Origin: an uncultured Tropicimonas sp.
GTDB taxonomy: Bacteria > Pseudomonadota > Alphaproteobacteria > Rhodobacterales > Rhodobacteraceae
Reading direction: 5' to 3'
DNA: 64,000 nucleotides
NCBI GenBank assembly: GCA_947495685.1
Contig: CANLZY010000009.1
Span: 117,454 to 181,453 of the forward strand
A program made the translations under genes and the position numbers. The notes beneath the pieces are model-generated. The model searched no databases, had not been told where the DNA came from, and saw nothing but the letters and a program-made list of their open reading frames with translations. This document shows, one piece after another, positions 52,931-63,209 of the stretch; position 1 is the stretch's first letter, and every line of letters starts with the position of its first letter.

Positions 52931-54073
52931 TCATTCCTTCGGCTGGCCGGAAAGCACCGACTCGACCTTCACACCCGGGCGAACCCGTTGCAGGCCTTCG
53001 ACGATGACCATTTCGCCCTCCATCATCCCGTCCGTGACAACCGATGCGGTCTCGTGCTGGCGGCCAAGCGTGACGTAGCGCTGTTCGACCAACTGGTCCG
53101 GTTTCACCACCAGGACGAAATCGCCGCGCTGGTCGCGTTGAACGGCGGCCTGCGGGATCAGCAGCTTGGTTTCCGGCTCCAGCGCCTGAATGGTCACATC
53201 CACGAACGCCCCATCGAGGATCAGGCGGCGTGCATTCGAAAACTCCGCCCGCATCTCCACCGTGCCGGTGGTCGGGTCGATCCGGTTGTCGATAAAGACG
53301 ACCCGTCCGGGTTCTTCCAGCTTTGTGCCATTGGGCAAGGTCACAAAGACGTCCGGCGTCTTCTTCGACGATGGCAGCTCATGCACCTCGGCTTCGATCG
53401 ATTCCGCAAGGTTGACCAATTCCTTTTCCGTCACCGAGAACGACACCTGCATCGGCTGTTCCCGCACCAGGGTGACCAGCGCCGGGGTGGTCGGGCCCAC
53501 GGTATCGCCGATGCTGCGCGCCACCGCACCGATGCGCCCCGGGAACGGCGCGATGATTTCTGTATAGCTCAGGTCAAGCTCTGCGGCACGGATCGCCGCC
53601 TCCGCGGCCTTTACGCCAGCCGTGGCAATCAACTGGTTGGCCCGGGCGATGTCCGCTTCGCTCTGGGCCGCGGCCTCCCGGTTCACCAACTCTTCCTTGC
53701 GGGTCAACTCGATCCCGGCGAGTTCGAGGTTCGCCTTGGCCCGGTCGTGATCGGCGACGCGCGCCTGCAAGGTGGCCTCGTAAGCATCCGGTTCGATCCG
53801 GAACAGGGGCGCGCCCTGTTCAACCACCGCGCCATCCTCGACCAGGACATCCTGAAGGTAGCCGTTGACCCTGGCCATGATATCCACCTTGTCGATGGCC
53901 TGCCCCCGCCCGATGAACGAGACGTCGGCGATCAGGTCTTCGGAATAGGCTGCAGCCACCGAGACCTTGACCGTCGCCGCTCCGTCCTGCGCCATGACAG
54001 GAAGCGGGCAGACGGCCACCCCCAGGGAAAAGGCGAAAACGAGAGGTGAAAGACGAGAGAGTTTCGCAGGCAT
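52931..54073 (-). CDS. RND efflux membrane fusion protein
   Basis: GRGQAIDKVDIMARVNGYLQDVLVEDGAVVEQGAPLFRIEPDAYEA; IDPTTGTVEMRAEF. Confidence 0.93.
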   Translation of the reverse strand: MPAKLSRLSPLVFAFSLGVAVCPLPVMAQDGAATVKVSVAAAYSEDLIADVSFIGRGQAIDKVDIMARVNGYLQDVLVEDGAVVEQGAPLFRIEPDAYEATLQARVADHDRAKANLELAGIELTRKEELVNREAAAQSEADIARANQLIATAGVKAAEAAIRAAELDLSYTEIIAPFPGRIGAVARSIGDTVGPTTPALVTLVREQPMQVSFSVTEKELVNLAESIEAEVHELPSSKKTPDVFVTLPNGTKLEEPGRVVFIDNRIDPTTGTVEMRAEFSNARRLILDGAFVDVTIQALEPETKLLIPQAAVQRDQRGDFVLVVKPDQLVEQRYVTLGRQHETASVVTDGMMEGEMVIVEGLQRVRPGVKVESVLSGQPKE

Positions 54074-54527
54074 TGACAATAATTCCTCGAGGTTGCCGGA
54101 AACGGCCACATTCCGGTCGTGGATCTTGCTCCCTTCTTAACGCGAAAGACACAGGGGACAATGGATTAACACGACTCTCCGGGACAGGACTCTTCCCGAC
54201 GGCCCAGGTCATCCGCGCCACCTCGGGGTTGGGATCTTGCCATGTCTTGCTGGTACGAGCGACCCCTTGTGGGGCGGTAGGGGCGCGACGTGCCTCGCAA
54301 ACCGGAACTCGATGCAGCGGTCACGGTCACGGCCTTTATTCGCCCATCCTGGACCCGTTTGGGCTCAATTCCGTCCAGAATGTGAAGAAATGGTTTCGAT
54401 TCTGGTTGTCTGTGCAACGGAAACAATACGTTAACTCCGCCGAAACCGGCATCCCCCACTCTGGACGTGCCGCCGGGGTGCGCCCCACCCGACGTGCCGA
54501 TCACGGTCACCGGGGCTTGGTCCTGCC

Positions 54528-54788
54528 ATGCACGCCGCTCCTGGAATCGCCCTCGTTTCAATCGCCCTGTTCGGCCGCGCCGCGATGCTGCGACTCCTGG
54601 TCGGGCTGGTTGTCGGCCTGCCGGTTCCCATCGTCCGGCAGCGGATCGTGTCGCTGCCGCTGTCCAGCCAGATCCCGTTGATCGGCACAATGCTGATCGG
54701 GCTGGCGCTCGCCACGGTGGTCTTTGCCGAGGCCGGTTGGGGTGGCCCTGTTGCCTTCTGGGTGACGCTGGCCCTTGTCGTGCGCTAG
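54528..54788 (+). CDS. Small membrane protein, hypothetical
   Basis: 86 aa hydrophobic ORF; weak support. Confidence 0.4.
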   Translation: MHAAPGIALVSIALFGRAAMLRLLVGLVVGLPVPIVRQRIVSLPLSSQIPLIGTMLIGLALATVVFAEAGWGGPVAFWVTLALVVR

Positions 54789-54816
54789 GCCTCAGTGCCC
54801 AGACACCCCGTCCGGA

Positions 54817-55566
54817 TCACCCCAATGGGCCGGCGTCGTCGCTGTCCCGGTCTTCCAGGTCCGGTTCATCCCGGCGAAATCCGGTCGCAACAACGAACTT
54901 TTCCGACGAATTTGACCGACTTGCCGGTGGTTTAACATTGGCCACCTTGGTGAAACGCCGCTTCAGCAGCTTCTGCAACTCGCCTTCGGCGCCCCCCGCG
55001 AGCACCTTGGCCACGAAGGTTCCGTCCTGTGCCAGCACATCGAAGGCAAATTCCGCCGCGGCCTCGCAAAGCGAAATGATCCTCAGGTGGTCGGTCTGCT
55101 TGTGCCCGGAGGAGGCCGCCGCCATGTCGGACATAACGACATCCGCCTGCCCGCCTAGCCAGCCCTTGACCTTGGCGTCCGCATCGTCATCGAGGAAATC
55201 GAGCACATGTATCTCTGCCCCGGCGATCGGCTCGACTTCCTGAAGGTCGACCCCCAGCACGGTGCCAATCGCCTTGCCTGACTTTTCGCCAAGCGCATTG
55301 ACCCGCTGCACTGCCACCTGGCACCAGCCGCCCGGAGCACATCCCAGATCGACAACCCGCGCACCAGGCACCAGGAACCGATACTTGTCATCCAGTTCAA
55401 GGATCTTGAAGGCCGCCCGTCCGCGATACCCCTCGCGCCGTGCCTGGGCGACATAGGGGTCGTTCAACTGACGCTCCAGCCAGAGCGTGGAACTGAGCTT
55501 GCGCCCTCGTGCGGACTTCACCTTGACACGAAGTTCCCGTTGTCCGCGCCCACTCGTCTTTTTCAT
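54817..55566 (-). CDS. rlmE: 23S rRNA (uridine-2'-O-)-methyltransferase RlmE/FtsJ
   Basis: [57 protein letters not shown]. Confidence 0.95.
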   Translation of the reverse strand: MKKTSGRGQRELRVKVKSARGRKLSSTLWLERQLNDPYVAQARREGYRGRAAFKILELDDKYRFLVPGARVVDLGCAPGGWCQVAVQRVNALGEKSGKAIGTVLGVDLQEVEPIAGAEIHVLDFLDDDADAKVKGWLGGQADVVMSDMAAASSGHKQTDHLRIISLCEAAAEFAFDVLAQDGTFVAKVLAGGAEGELQKLLKRRFTKVANVKPPASRSNSSEKFVVATGFRRDEPDLEDRDSDDAGPLG

Positions 55567-55701
55567 TCATCTGCTCCCAGCGTTCGGACAAACTCTTATT
55601 GGCTCCGGCGGGGATATTGGCGGACAGAAGAAGATTGCAACCCCCTGGGGATGTATTCTGTCGCAATTTGCCGGCGCCGGAGACCTTTCCCGCAAATGTC
55701 G

Positions 55702-56814
55702 TCAGAACGGGCCGTCTTCCAGCACGCCATCCGATGACATCTGGGCATACAGCAGCCCCTCGCGCAGTCCCCGGTCGGCCACAGACAAACGGTCGGTCGG
55801 CCAGACCCGCATCAGAGCCTGCAAGATCGCAGACCCCGACATGATCAGCGATTGCCGATCCTTGCCGATGCGTGGATCGGCGCGGCGCCCGGCTTCGCCG
55901 AGGTTCAGGTAATCCCGAATGACGGTGTCGATCTGATCCGAGCTCATTCGCAGCCCGTCGACCTTGGTCCGGTCGTAGCGGCGCAGGCCCAGGTGGCTGG
56001 CGGCGACCGTCGTCACGGTGCCGGATGTGCCGATGATCTGGAACCCCTCGCGGGCCTGTTCATGGGCATAGGGCGAAAAATCGGCCAGCTGTTCTTCGAA
56101 ATACCAGCTCATCAGGGCAAAGCGCCCGGCGTCGTCCTCGACATCGCGAAACTGGTCCTTGAGTGTCGCCACGCCAAGCGGCACGCTGATCCAGTCGACC
56201 ACCTTGGCGGTCGGGAACGGATGATTCCCGGTATCGAACCCCTTGTGCAGCCGCATGATCGCGCGGGGGCGGTCTGGCCCCGGAACGCGGCTGAGGTCGA
56301 TCCAGACCAGCTCGGTCGACCCGCCACCGATATCCACCACCAGAAGCTGCTCCGTCTTCACGGAAACCAGTGGCGCGCAGGAGACAACCGCCAGGCGGGC
56401 CTCTTCCTCCGGCTCGATGATATCAAGGTGAAGCCCGGTTTCCCGCTCCACGAACCGGATGAAATCCCGCGCATTGTGGGCGCGTCGACAGGCCTCGGTT
56501 GCGACCAGTCGCATCCGTTGCACCTTGTGCTTCTGGAACTTGGATTTACAGATCTTCAGCGCCTGAACCGTGCGCGCCATCGACGACCGGCTCAAACGGC
56601 CGCTCGCCTCAAGCCCGGCGCCCAGTTGCACCGACTTGGAAAAACTGTCGACCACATGAAACTGAGAGCCCTTGGGTTGGGCCACCAGCATGCGGCACGA
56701 ATTTGTGCCCAGATCCAGCGCCGCATATGGCGCAACAGGATCGGGCGGTATCGGCGCGAGGGTTACGACCGGCATCGGGAACGCGCCCGCGCCTCCGGGA
56801 CGCTTGGGCGCCAT
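55702..56814 (-). CDS. Ppx/GppA family phosphatase
   Basis: YAALDLGTNSCRMLVAQP; LVVDIGGGSTELVWID; GTSGTVTTVAA. Confidence 0.93.
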   Translation of the reverse strand: MAPKRPGGAGAFPMPVVTLAPIPPDPVAPYAALDLGTNSCRMLVAQPKGSQFHVVDSFSKSVQLGAGLEASGRLSRSSMARTVQALKICKSKFQKHKVQRMRLVATEACRRAHNARDFIRFVERETGLHLDIIEPEEEARLAVVSCAPLVSVKTEQLLVVDIGGGSTELVWIDLSRVPGPDRPRAIMRLHKGFDTGNHPFPTAKVVDWISVPLGVATLKDQFRDVEDDAGRFALMSWYFEEQLADFSPYAHEQAREGFQIIGTSGTVTTVAASHLGLRRYDRTKVDGLRMSSDQIDTVIRDYLNLGEAGRRADPRIGKDRQSLIMSGSAILQALMRVWPTDRLSVADRGLREGLLYAQMSSDGVLEDGPF

Positions 56815-57076
56815 TTCACGCCCTCCATTTCGAGTTGCCTCATCGTAGCCCCCCGCCCGAATCCGCGCAAGCCCTCGCCTGTGCCCTGCGGCCTCATGAT
56901 CTTCATGCGAATTTCGATGGTTCGGGTGGGTGGCAGCACTGGCGCGGGCGTCGTATCCCTGCTCAAGTGATCGATAGAACGTCGCAGTCGCACCTTGCGA
57001 TGTCGAAATTCGCCCCTGACGCAGCCTCCGCGCAGCGTAAACGGGAAAGAGCGCAACAGGAAGGAACCCGAGTCAG

Positions 57077-57373
57077 ATGCCCGACGTCACCATCGTCTAT
57101 TGGCGCGACATCCCGGCCCAGGTCATCGTGGGCAAGGGTCGCCGGGCTTCCAAGGCGCCGTTGCCCGAGCGCTTTGAACAGGCCATCGACCGTTGTGCCA
57201 TGGCGGTCGGCGCCCGGGACACCGATGCCTACCTGTCCGAATGGCGCAAGGCCGCGCCCTACCCCGTCGAGGGCGAACCGACCGCGATTGCGGCCAGCGA
57301 GGCCGCCCGCCTCGATGCGGACTACGACCAGGAAAGTTTGAAGCAACTGATCAACAACGCCGGTTGGAATTGA
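57077..57373 (+). CDS. Virulence-factor family protein (PF13769-like), MetF-associated
   Basis: VTIVYWRDIPAQVIVGKGRRASKAPLPERFEQAIDRCAMA; directly upstream of metF-like gene. Confidence 0.75.
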   Translation: MPDVTIVYWRDIPAQVIVGKGRRASKAPLPERFEQAIDRCAMAVGARDTDAYLSEWRKAAPYPVEGEPTAIAASEAARLDADYDQESLKQLINNAGWN

Positions 57374-57399
57374 CCCCGGCGCGCATATGGGAGGCCGCG

Positions 57400-58326
57400 A
57401 TGGCTCTGCTACCGTTTCGCAAGCGCGAGATCCGCACTGACAGTACCGCCGCAATGCAGGATTTCCTGCAGGGCTATTCCATCGAGGTGATGCCACGAAC
57501 CGCCGCCAAGATCGAGGATTTCCGCGCCCTGCTGCCGACAGGCACGCGGGTCTACATCGCCCATATCGACGGCACCCCGATCGAAGACATGGTGGCGACC
57601 GCCAAGCGCATCGCCGCCGAGGGGTTTCCGGTGATGCCGCATTTCCCGGCCCGGATCATCCAGGACACGGCGATGCTGGGCGACTGGATCGCGCGATACC
57701 AGGGCGAGGCAGACGTGCGTCAGGCCCTGGTGCTGGCCGGGGGCGTGGACGCGCCGCGTGGCGATTTTCATTGTTCGATGCAATTGTTGGAGACGGGTCT
57801 GTTCGACAAGGCCGGTTTCACCCACCTTCATGTCGCCGGGCACCCCGAAGGGAATCGGGACATCGACCCTGACGGCGACACGAAGAACGTGACGGAAGCG
57901 GTTCTTTGGAAACAGAAATTCTCCGAACGCACCGATGCGAACATGGCATTGGCGACGCAGTTTGCGTTTGAGGCCGCGCCCGTCATCGCCTGGGCCGACA
58001 GTCTCAAGGCCGCAGGGGTCGACCTGCCGATTCACATTGGCGTTGCCGGACCGGCAAAGTTGCAGACGATGATCAAGTTCGCCGTGACCTGTGGCGTCGG
58101 CCCCAGCCTGCGGGTCCTTCAGAGGCGCGCGAAAGACGTCACAAAGCTGGTCCTGCCCTTCGAACCCACCGACATCCTGACCGAGCTTGCGCTTCACAAG
58201 GCCGCAAACCCGGCATTCAATATCGAGCAGGTGCACTTCTTCCCGTTGGGCGGTATCAAGGCCACGGCCGGATGGACGGCCGAACATGGCGGACTGCGGG
58301 CGCGGGCCGCCGCTGCAACTGGCTGA
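57400..58326 (+). CDS. Methylenetetrahydrofolate reductase family protein
   Basis: IEVMPRTAAKIEDF, VLAGGVDAP, HVAGHPEGN, HFFPLGG. Confidence 0.88.
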   Translation: MALLPFRKREIRTDSTAAMQDFLQGYSIEVMPRTAAKIEDFRALLPTGTRVYIAHIDGTPIEDMVATAKRIAAEGFPVMPHFPARIIQDTAMLGDWIARYQGEADVRQALVLAGGVDAPRGDFHCSMQLLETGLFDKAGFTHLHVAGHPEGNRDIDPDGDTKNVTEAVLWKQKFSERTDANMALATQFAFEAAPVIAWADSLKAAGVDLPIHIGVAGPAKLQTMIKFAVTCGVGPSLRVLQRRAKDVTKLVLPFEPTDILTELALHKAANPAFNIEQVHFFPLGGIKATAGWTAEHGGLRARAAAATG

Positions 58327-58334
58327 TACACCCA

Positions 58335-58994
58335 ATGAAAACTGCTCTTCTGTTCGACCTCGACGGCACGCTCATCGATTCCGACTCGATTCATTCTCAG
58401 GTCTTTTCCGACCTGTTCGCACCTCGCGGGGTGAAGATCGACTTTGACTATTACCGTACCATGCTGCACGGACGGTTGAATTTCGACATCTTTTCAGACC
58501 TTTGCCCCGGCGAAGATGCGCAATGGTGGTCCGATCACAAGGAAGCGGAATACCGCAGGCGGCTCGGTCCGGGGCACCCGCCGATCGCCGGGATCAGCGC
58601 GCTGCTGGATCTGGCTGACGAGATGGGCTGGGCCAAGGGCGTGGTCACCAATGCCCCGCGCGAAAATGGCGAGGCCGTTCTGGTCGCCCTTGGAATCGCG
58701 GATCGGTTCGAGACTTTGGTGATCGGCGACGAGTGCGCCAACGGAAAACCAGCGCCGGACCCGTATCTTGAAGGGTTGCGCAGATTGGGGGCGGATGCCG
58801 CTGTGTCGCTGGCTTTCGAAGACAGCCCGCCGGGGATCCGCTCCGCTGTTGGCGCCAAGCTGAAAACCATCGGAATCCGCTCGATGCTGGACGACGAAAC
58901 ACTGCGCGCCGCCGGTGCGGCTGCGACGATTGCCGACTTTGCCGATCCGGCGCTGGCGGAACATCTGGAACAATTGAGAAGGGCCGCCGCATGA
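58335..58994 (+). CDS. HAD-superfamily hydrolase
   Basis: LLFDLDGTLIDSDSIH; AFEDSPPGIRSAVGA. Confidence 0.93.
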   Translation: MKTALLFDLDGTLIDSDSIHSQVFSDLFAPRGVKIDFDYYRTMLHGRLNFDIFSDLCPGEDAQWWSDHKEAEYRRRLGPGHPPIAGISALLDLADEMGWAKGVVTNAPRENGEAVLVALGIADRFETLVIGDECANGKPAPDPYLEGLRRLGADAAVSLAFEDSPPGIRSAVGAKLKTIGIRSMLDDETLRAAGAAATIADFADPALAEHLEQLRRAAA

Positions 58995-59971
58995 CGCGCA
59001 CCGTAATCGAGAGCAAGACCAAGACCGTCACCATCGGCTTTGACGAGCCGTTCTGCGTGATCGGCGAGCGGATCAACCCGACCGGGCGCAAGAAGCTCGC
59101 CGCCGAACTGGAGGCTGGCGATTTCTCGACCGTGGAGAAGGATGCGCTGGAGCAGGTCGCCTGCGGGGCGATGGTTCTCGATGTGAATTCCGGCGCGGTG
59201 TTTACAAACAAGATGGCCGAAGACCCGCGATACGCGGACAACAACTTCGTCGAGCCGACGTTGATGAAAGAGCTGATCGCCCGAATTCAGGCGATCGTCG
59301 ACGTGCCGCTGTGCATCGACAGCTCCGTCCCCGGCGCGCTCGAAAACGGCCTGGAAATGGCTGAAGGGCGACCGCTGCTGAACTCGGTCACCGGCGAGGA
59401 AGAGCGGTTGGAACTGGTCCTGCCGCTGGTCAAAAAATACAACGTACCGGTCGTTGCGATCTCGAACGATGACACAGGCATCTCCGAAGATCCCGACGTG
59501 CGGTTTGCCGTGGCGAAAAAGATCGTCGAGCGGGCGGCCGATTTTGGAATTCCGGCACATGACATCGTGGTGGACCCGCTGGTGATGCCCGTGGGCGCCA
59601 TGGGCTCGGCCGGGCAGCAGGTCTTTACGCTGGTGCGCAGGCTTCGGGACGAACTGGGCGTGAACACCACCTGCGGGGCCTCGAACATCTCGTTCGGTCT
59701 GCCCCACCGTCATGGGATCAACGCGGCCTTCCTGCCGATGGCGATCGGGGCCGGCATGACCTCGGCGATCATGAACCCGGTGCGCTCTGTCGAAATGGAA
59801 GCAATCCGGGCCGCCAACTTCCTGATGAACCACGATCCCAACGGCTCTGCCTGGATCGGATTCTCGCGGGTGCTGGACGCGGTCAAGGAAGGCGCGACCT
59901 TTGCCGAGGCCAGCGCAGCCGCAACGGCCGCCGGCTCGGGCCGGGGTGGACGACGCCGCCGTCGCGCCTGA
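58991..59971 (+). CDS. Methyltetrahydrofolate:corrinoid methyltransferase (pterin-binding)
   Basis: FCVIGERINPTGRKKL; DVNSGAVF; VPLCIDSSVPGALENGLEMAEGRPLLNSVTGEE; C-terminus GSGRGGRRRRRA. Confidence 0.92.
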   Translation: MTRTVIESKTKTVTIGFDEPFCVIGERINPTGRKKLAAELEAGDFSTVEKDALEQVACGAMVLDVNSGAVFTNKMAEDPRYADNNFVEPTLMKELIARIQAIVDVPLCIDSSVPGALENGLEMAEGRPLLNSVTGEEERLELVLPLVKKYNVPVVAISNDDTGISEDPDVRFAVAKKIVERAADFGIPAHDIVVDPLVMPVGAMGSAGQQVFTLVRRLRDELGVNTTCGASNISFGLPHRHGINAAFLPMAIGAGMTSAIMNPVRSVEMEAIRAANFLMNHDPNGSAWIGFSRVLDAVKEGATFAEASAAATAAGSGRGGRRRRRA

Positions 59972-60065
59972 CGCGATCAGACAAGTCGGTGCCGTTTCTG
60001 AACCGGACGGCACCGCGCACCCTAGTCATTCTGGCGCGAACGCCCCTCTTGCGAGTTGACCTGCG

Positions 60066-60563
60066 ATGACACAGTCCAAGCCCATCGTGCTGCGCACGCC
60101 CGACCTTCCACTGGAGCACTTTCAGGATTCCGTGTTTGGCACGGTCCGTTGGCGGACCCTGTTTTCAGCCGACCGGACCCAGACGTCCGACCTGACCTGT
60201 GGCGTGGCGTACCTGGAGCCGGGCGACAGCCTGAACCTGCACCGGCACGACCCGGCAGAGGTCTATTTCGGTCTGTCAGGCAAAGCCTGCGTTATCGTCG
60301 ACGGGGTGCCGAATGACCTGACGCCGGGCGTGGCGGTCTTTGTCCCCGCCGGGGCCGTGCACGGCGTCTTTGCATATGACGACAGCGTGAGCTTTTTCTA
60401 CACGTTCGCGGTGTCCAGTTTTGCCGATGTGAACTACGAGATCCTGACCAATTCGATCCCGTCGCCGCACACGCCTGCCTGGCAGCCGGACCCGATCGAG
60501 CCGGCGTTCGACCTCTACGAAACCCCGACGGATCCCGATACCGACCGGCCCCTGCTGCAATAG
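60066..60563 (+). CDS. Cupin-domain protein
   Basis: YLEPGDSLNLHRHDPAEVYFGLSGKACVIVDG cupin motif. Confidence 0.85.
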   Translation: MTQSKPIVLRTPDLPLEHFQDSVFGTVRWRTLFSADRTQTSDLTCGVAYLEPGDSLNLHRHDPAEVYFGLSGKACVIVDGVPNDLTPGVAVFVPAGAVHGVFAYDDSVSFFYTFAVSSFADVNYEILTNSIPSPHTPAWQPDPIEPAFDLYETPTDPDTDRPLLQ

Positions 60564-60668
60564 GTGACCCCGCCCTACCTGCGGCGACGGTGTCGGGACA
60601 TCTGAAACAGAAACCCTTGGCGTGGCGGTGTCTTGACCGCCCGCTTCCTGTCTGCGAAGGCCCGGCGT

Positions 60669-62702
60669 ATGAGCGATCCCCTTGTAGTCTTTACCCCCTC
60701 CGGCAAGCGCGGCCGTTTCCCGGTGGGCACACCCGTCCTGACAGCTGCGCGGCAACTGGGCGTCGATCTGGATTCTGTCTGTGGCGGGCGTGGGATCTGC
60801 TCCAGGTGCCAGATCGCTCCGTCTTTTGGCGAGTTTCCCAAGCACGGCGTCACCGTCACGCAAACGGCCCTGTCGGAGTGGAATGCCGTCGAGGCCCGCT
60901 ATGACGAAAAACGCGGGCTTGCGGCGGGGCGGCGACTTGGCTGTCAGGCGACGGTCCAGTCCGACGTGGTCATAGACGTACCACCGGAAAGCCAGGTCCA
61001 TCGGCAGGTGGTCCGAAAGGCCGCGACCGAGCGCGTGATCGAGATGGACCCGGCAACCCGGCTGTACCTCGTCGAGGTCGCCGAACCCGACATGCACGAC
61101 CCTTCGGGCGATCTGCAACGACTGCGCGACGCGCTGCGCGACAGTTGGCAGCTGGACATTCCCGAGGTGCCGCTTGCGGTGCTGGCCAAGCTGCAACCAA
61201 CCCTGCGCACCGGCAACTGGCAGGTCACCTGCGCCGTGCACCAGCCACATGACGGCCCTGCCCGCCTGCTGGATGTCTGGCCCGGCTATTTCGAGGGGCC
61301 GCTCTACGGGCTGGCCATCGACCTTGGCTCCACCACCATGGCGGCCCATCTGTGCGACCTGCATACCGGTGCAGTGCTGGAATCCTCTGGTGTGATGAAC
61401 CCGCAGATTCGCTTTGGCGAAGACCTGATGAGCCGGGTGTCCTATTCGATGATGAACCCCGGCGGTGCGGCTGAAATGACCGTCGCCGTGCGACAGGCGC
61501 TGAACGCGCTGGCTACCGAGGTCGCTGGCGCGGCGGGCATCGACGCCGGATTGATTGTCGAAACCGTCTTTGTCTGCAACCCGGTGATGCACCACCTTCT
61601 GCTGGGCTTTGACCCGGTTGAACTGGGTCAGGCGCCGTTTGCCCTGGTCACCTCCGACAGCCTCAGCCTGCCGGCCGCCGACATCGACCTGGCTGTGCTG
61701 CACCCGCATGCGCGGACCTACCTGTTGCCTTGTATCGCCGGCCATGTCGGGGCCGATGCCGCCGCGGTTGCGCTGTCCGAAGAGCCCGGCCAACAAGAGG
61801 ACCTGACCCTCGTGATCGATGTCGGCACCAATGCCGAGATACTTCTGGGCGACCGCAGCCGTGTTCTGGCCTGTTCGTCGCCCACAGGTCCGGCCTTCGA
61901 AGGGGCCCAGATCAGCTCCGGTCAACGCGCCGCCCCCGGCGCCATCGAGCATATCGAGATCGATCCCGAAACAAAGGCACCGAGATTTCAGGTCATTGGC
62001 TGCGAGCTCTGGTCGGACGACCCGGGGTTTGAGGCCGCAACGGCGACCACCGGTGTAACGGGCATCTGCGGGTCCGGCATCATCGAGGCGGTGGCCGAAA
62101 TGCGCATGGCCGGGTTGATGGACCCATCCGGGCTGGTCGGATCTGCCGAACAAACCGGCACCGAGCGCTGCGAACCCGACGGGCGCACCCATTCCTACCT
62201 GGTGCATGACGGCAGCGCCGACGGAGGGCCTCGGATCACGGTCACACAGGGGGATATCCGGGCGATCCAGCTGGCCAAATCGGCGCTCTATGCCGGTGCG
62301 CGGCTGCTGATGGACGAGATGCAGGTCGACCGGGTGGATAGGGTGGTGCTGGCCGGGGCCTTTGGCGCCCATATCAGCCCGAAACACGCGATGGTCCTGG
62401 GCATGATCCCCGACGTGCCGCTGAAAGCCGTCACCTCGGCTGGCAACGCCGCCGGGACCGGTGCACGGATTGCATTGCTGAACCGGGCCGCCCGGGCGCA
62501 TATCGAACAGGTGGTGCGCGAGATCACCAAGGTCGAAACCGCGATCGAACCGCGATTTCAGGAGCATTTTATCGCCGCCAACGCCATCCCCCACGCCACC
62601 GATCCCTTCCCGGAACTGGCCCGCATTGCGCCCCTGCCCGATGTCAGCTTCAACACCGGCAGCGGTGGCGGAGGGGGCGGCCGACGACGTCGCCGATCCT
62701 GA
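60669..62702 (+). CDS. RamA-like/DUF4445 ASKHA ferredoxin protein (corrinoid reductive activator)
   Basis: 2Fe-2S motif CGGRGICSRCQI; ASKHA motifs AIDLGSTTMAAHLCDL, VIDVGTNAEILLGD, LAGAFGAHI. Confidence 0.92.
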   Translation: MSDPLVVFTPSGKRGRFPVGTPVLTAARQLGVDLDSVCGGRGICSRCQIAPSFGEFPKHGVTVTQTALSEWNAVEARYDEKRGLAAGRRLGCQATVQSDVVIDVPPESQVHRQVVRKAATERVIEMDPATRLYLVEVAEPDMHDPSGDLQRLRDALRDSWQLDIPEVPLAVLAKLQPTLRTGNWQVTCAVHQPHDGPARLLDVWPGYFEGPLYGLAIDLGSTTMAAHLCDLHTGAVLESSGVMNPQIRFGEDLMSRVSYSMMNPGGAAEMTVAVRQALNALATEVAGAAGIDAGLIVETVFVCNPVMHHLLLGFDPVELGQAPFALVTSDSLSLPAADIDLAVLHPHARTYLLPCIAGHVGADAAAVALSEEPGQQEDLTLVIDVGTNAEILLGDRSRVLACSSPTGPAFEGAQISSGQRAAPGAIEHIEIDPETKAPRFQVIGCELWSDDPGFEAATATTGVTGICGSGIIEAVAEMRMAGLMDPSGLVGSAEQTGTERCEPDGRTHSYLVHDGSADGGPRITVTQGDIRAIQLAKSALYAGARLLMDEMQVDRVDRVVLAGAFGAHISPKHAMVLGMIPDVPLKAVTSAGNAAGTGARIALLNRAARAHIEQVVREITKVETAIEPRFQEHFIAANAIPHATDPFPELARIAPLPDVSFNTGSGGGGGGRRRRRS

Positions 62703-62800
62703 CGGAATCTGGGCAAAGTGGTCTCGGTGCCTGTCGCCGGGATTACCCGACAATCGATAGACAAAGTCGCGTCGACGCTCCGGCGGACCGTCTTTCGGCC

Positions 62801-62828
62801 TTGAAACCGGCATCCACATTGGTATGGT
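62801..62828 (+). promoter_or_regulatory. Sigma70-like promoter for tRNA-Gly (TTGAAA-N16-TATGGT)
   Basis: Read directly just upstream of tRNA. Confidence 0.5.
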
Positions 62829-62837
62829 GCGCGCCAC

Positions 62838-62911
62838 GCGGGTGTAGCTCAATGGTAGAGCAGCAGCTTCCCAAGCTGAATACGAGGGTTCGATTCCCTT
62901 CACCCGCTCCA
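62838..62911 (+). tRNA. tRNA-Gly(CCC) with encoded CCA
   Basis: GCGGGTG...CACCCGC acceptor, anticodon loop TTCCCAA, TPsiC GGTTCGATTCC, 3' TCCA. Confidence 0.95.
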
Positions 62912-62963
62912 CTCCCACCAGATATGACTGCCAATTGAGCATAAGAGTGCGAAAAGCGGCCTC

Positions 62964-63055
62964 TTCGTGCAAATCGGTGTCAAGAAGTTTTCCCTTGAAC
63001 GGCGAGCGACATAGGGTGATGCCTTGGTGCAAATTCGCACATAAAATTTCCCTAC
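62964..63055. repeat. Imperfect direct repeats TTCGTGCAAATCGGTGTCAAGAAGTTTTCCCT / TTGGTGCAAATTCGCACATAAAATTTCCCT
   Basis: Copies at 62964-62996 and 63024-63053 aligned by eye; extra TGCGAA/TCGCAC half-sites nearby. Confidence 0.5.
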
Positions 63056-63209
63056 TCGAATCGCACCGGAAAGAACATTGACTGACTGGCAAACTCAGAT
63101 GACCGGCGGGAGTGGAGCCTATCTGGTGGTCGCTTGAAGGCTACTTGAGGAACGCTTCGACATCTTCACGCAGATAGAGCGGGCCATAGTCCTCCCCGTT
63201 TGGCGCAAA

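Noticed and set aside
60276-63092. 938-aa minus-strand ORF
   Set aside because: Antisense to the RamA-like gene and spans the tRNA; no domain motifs
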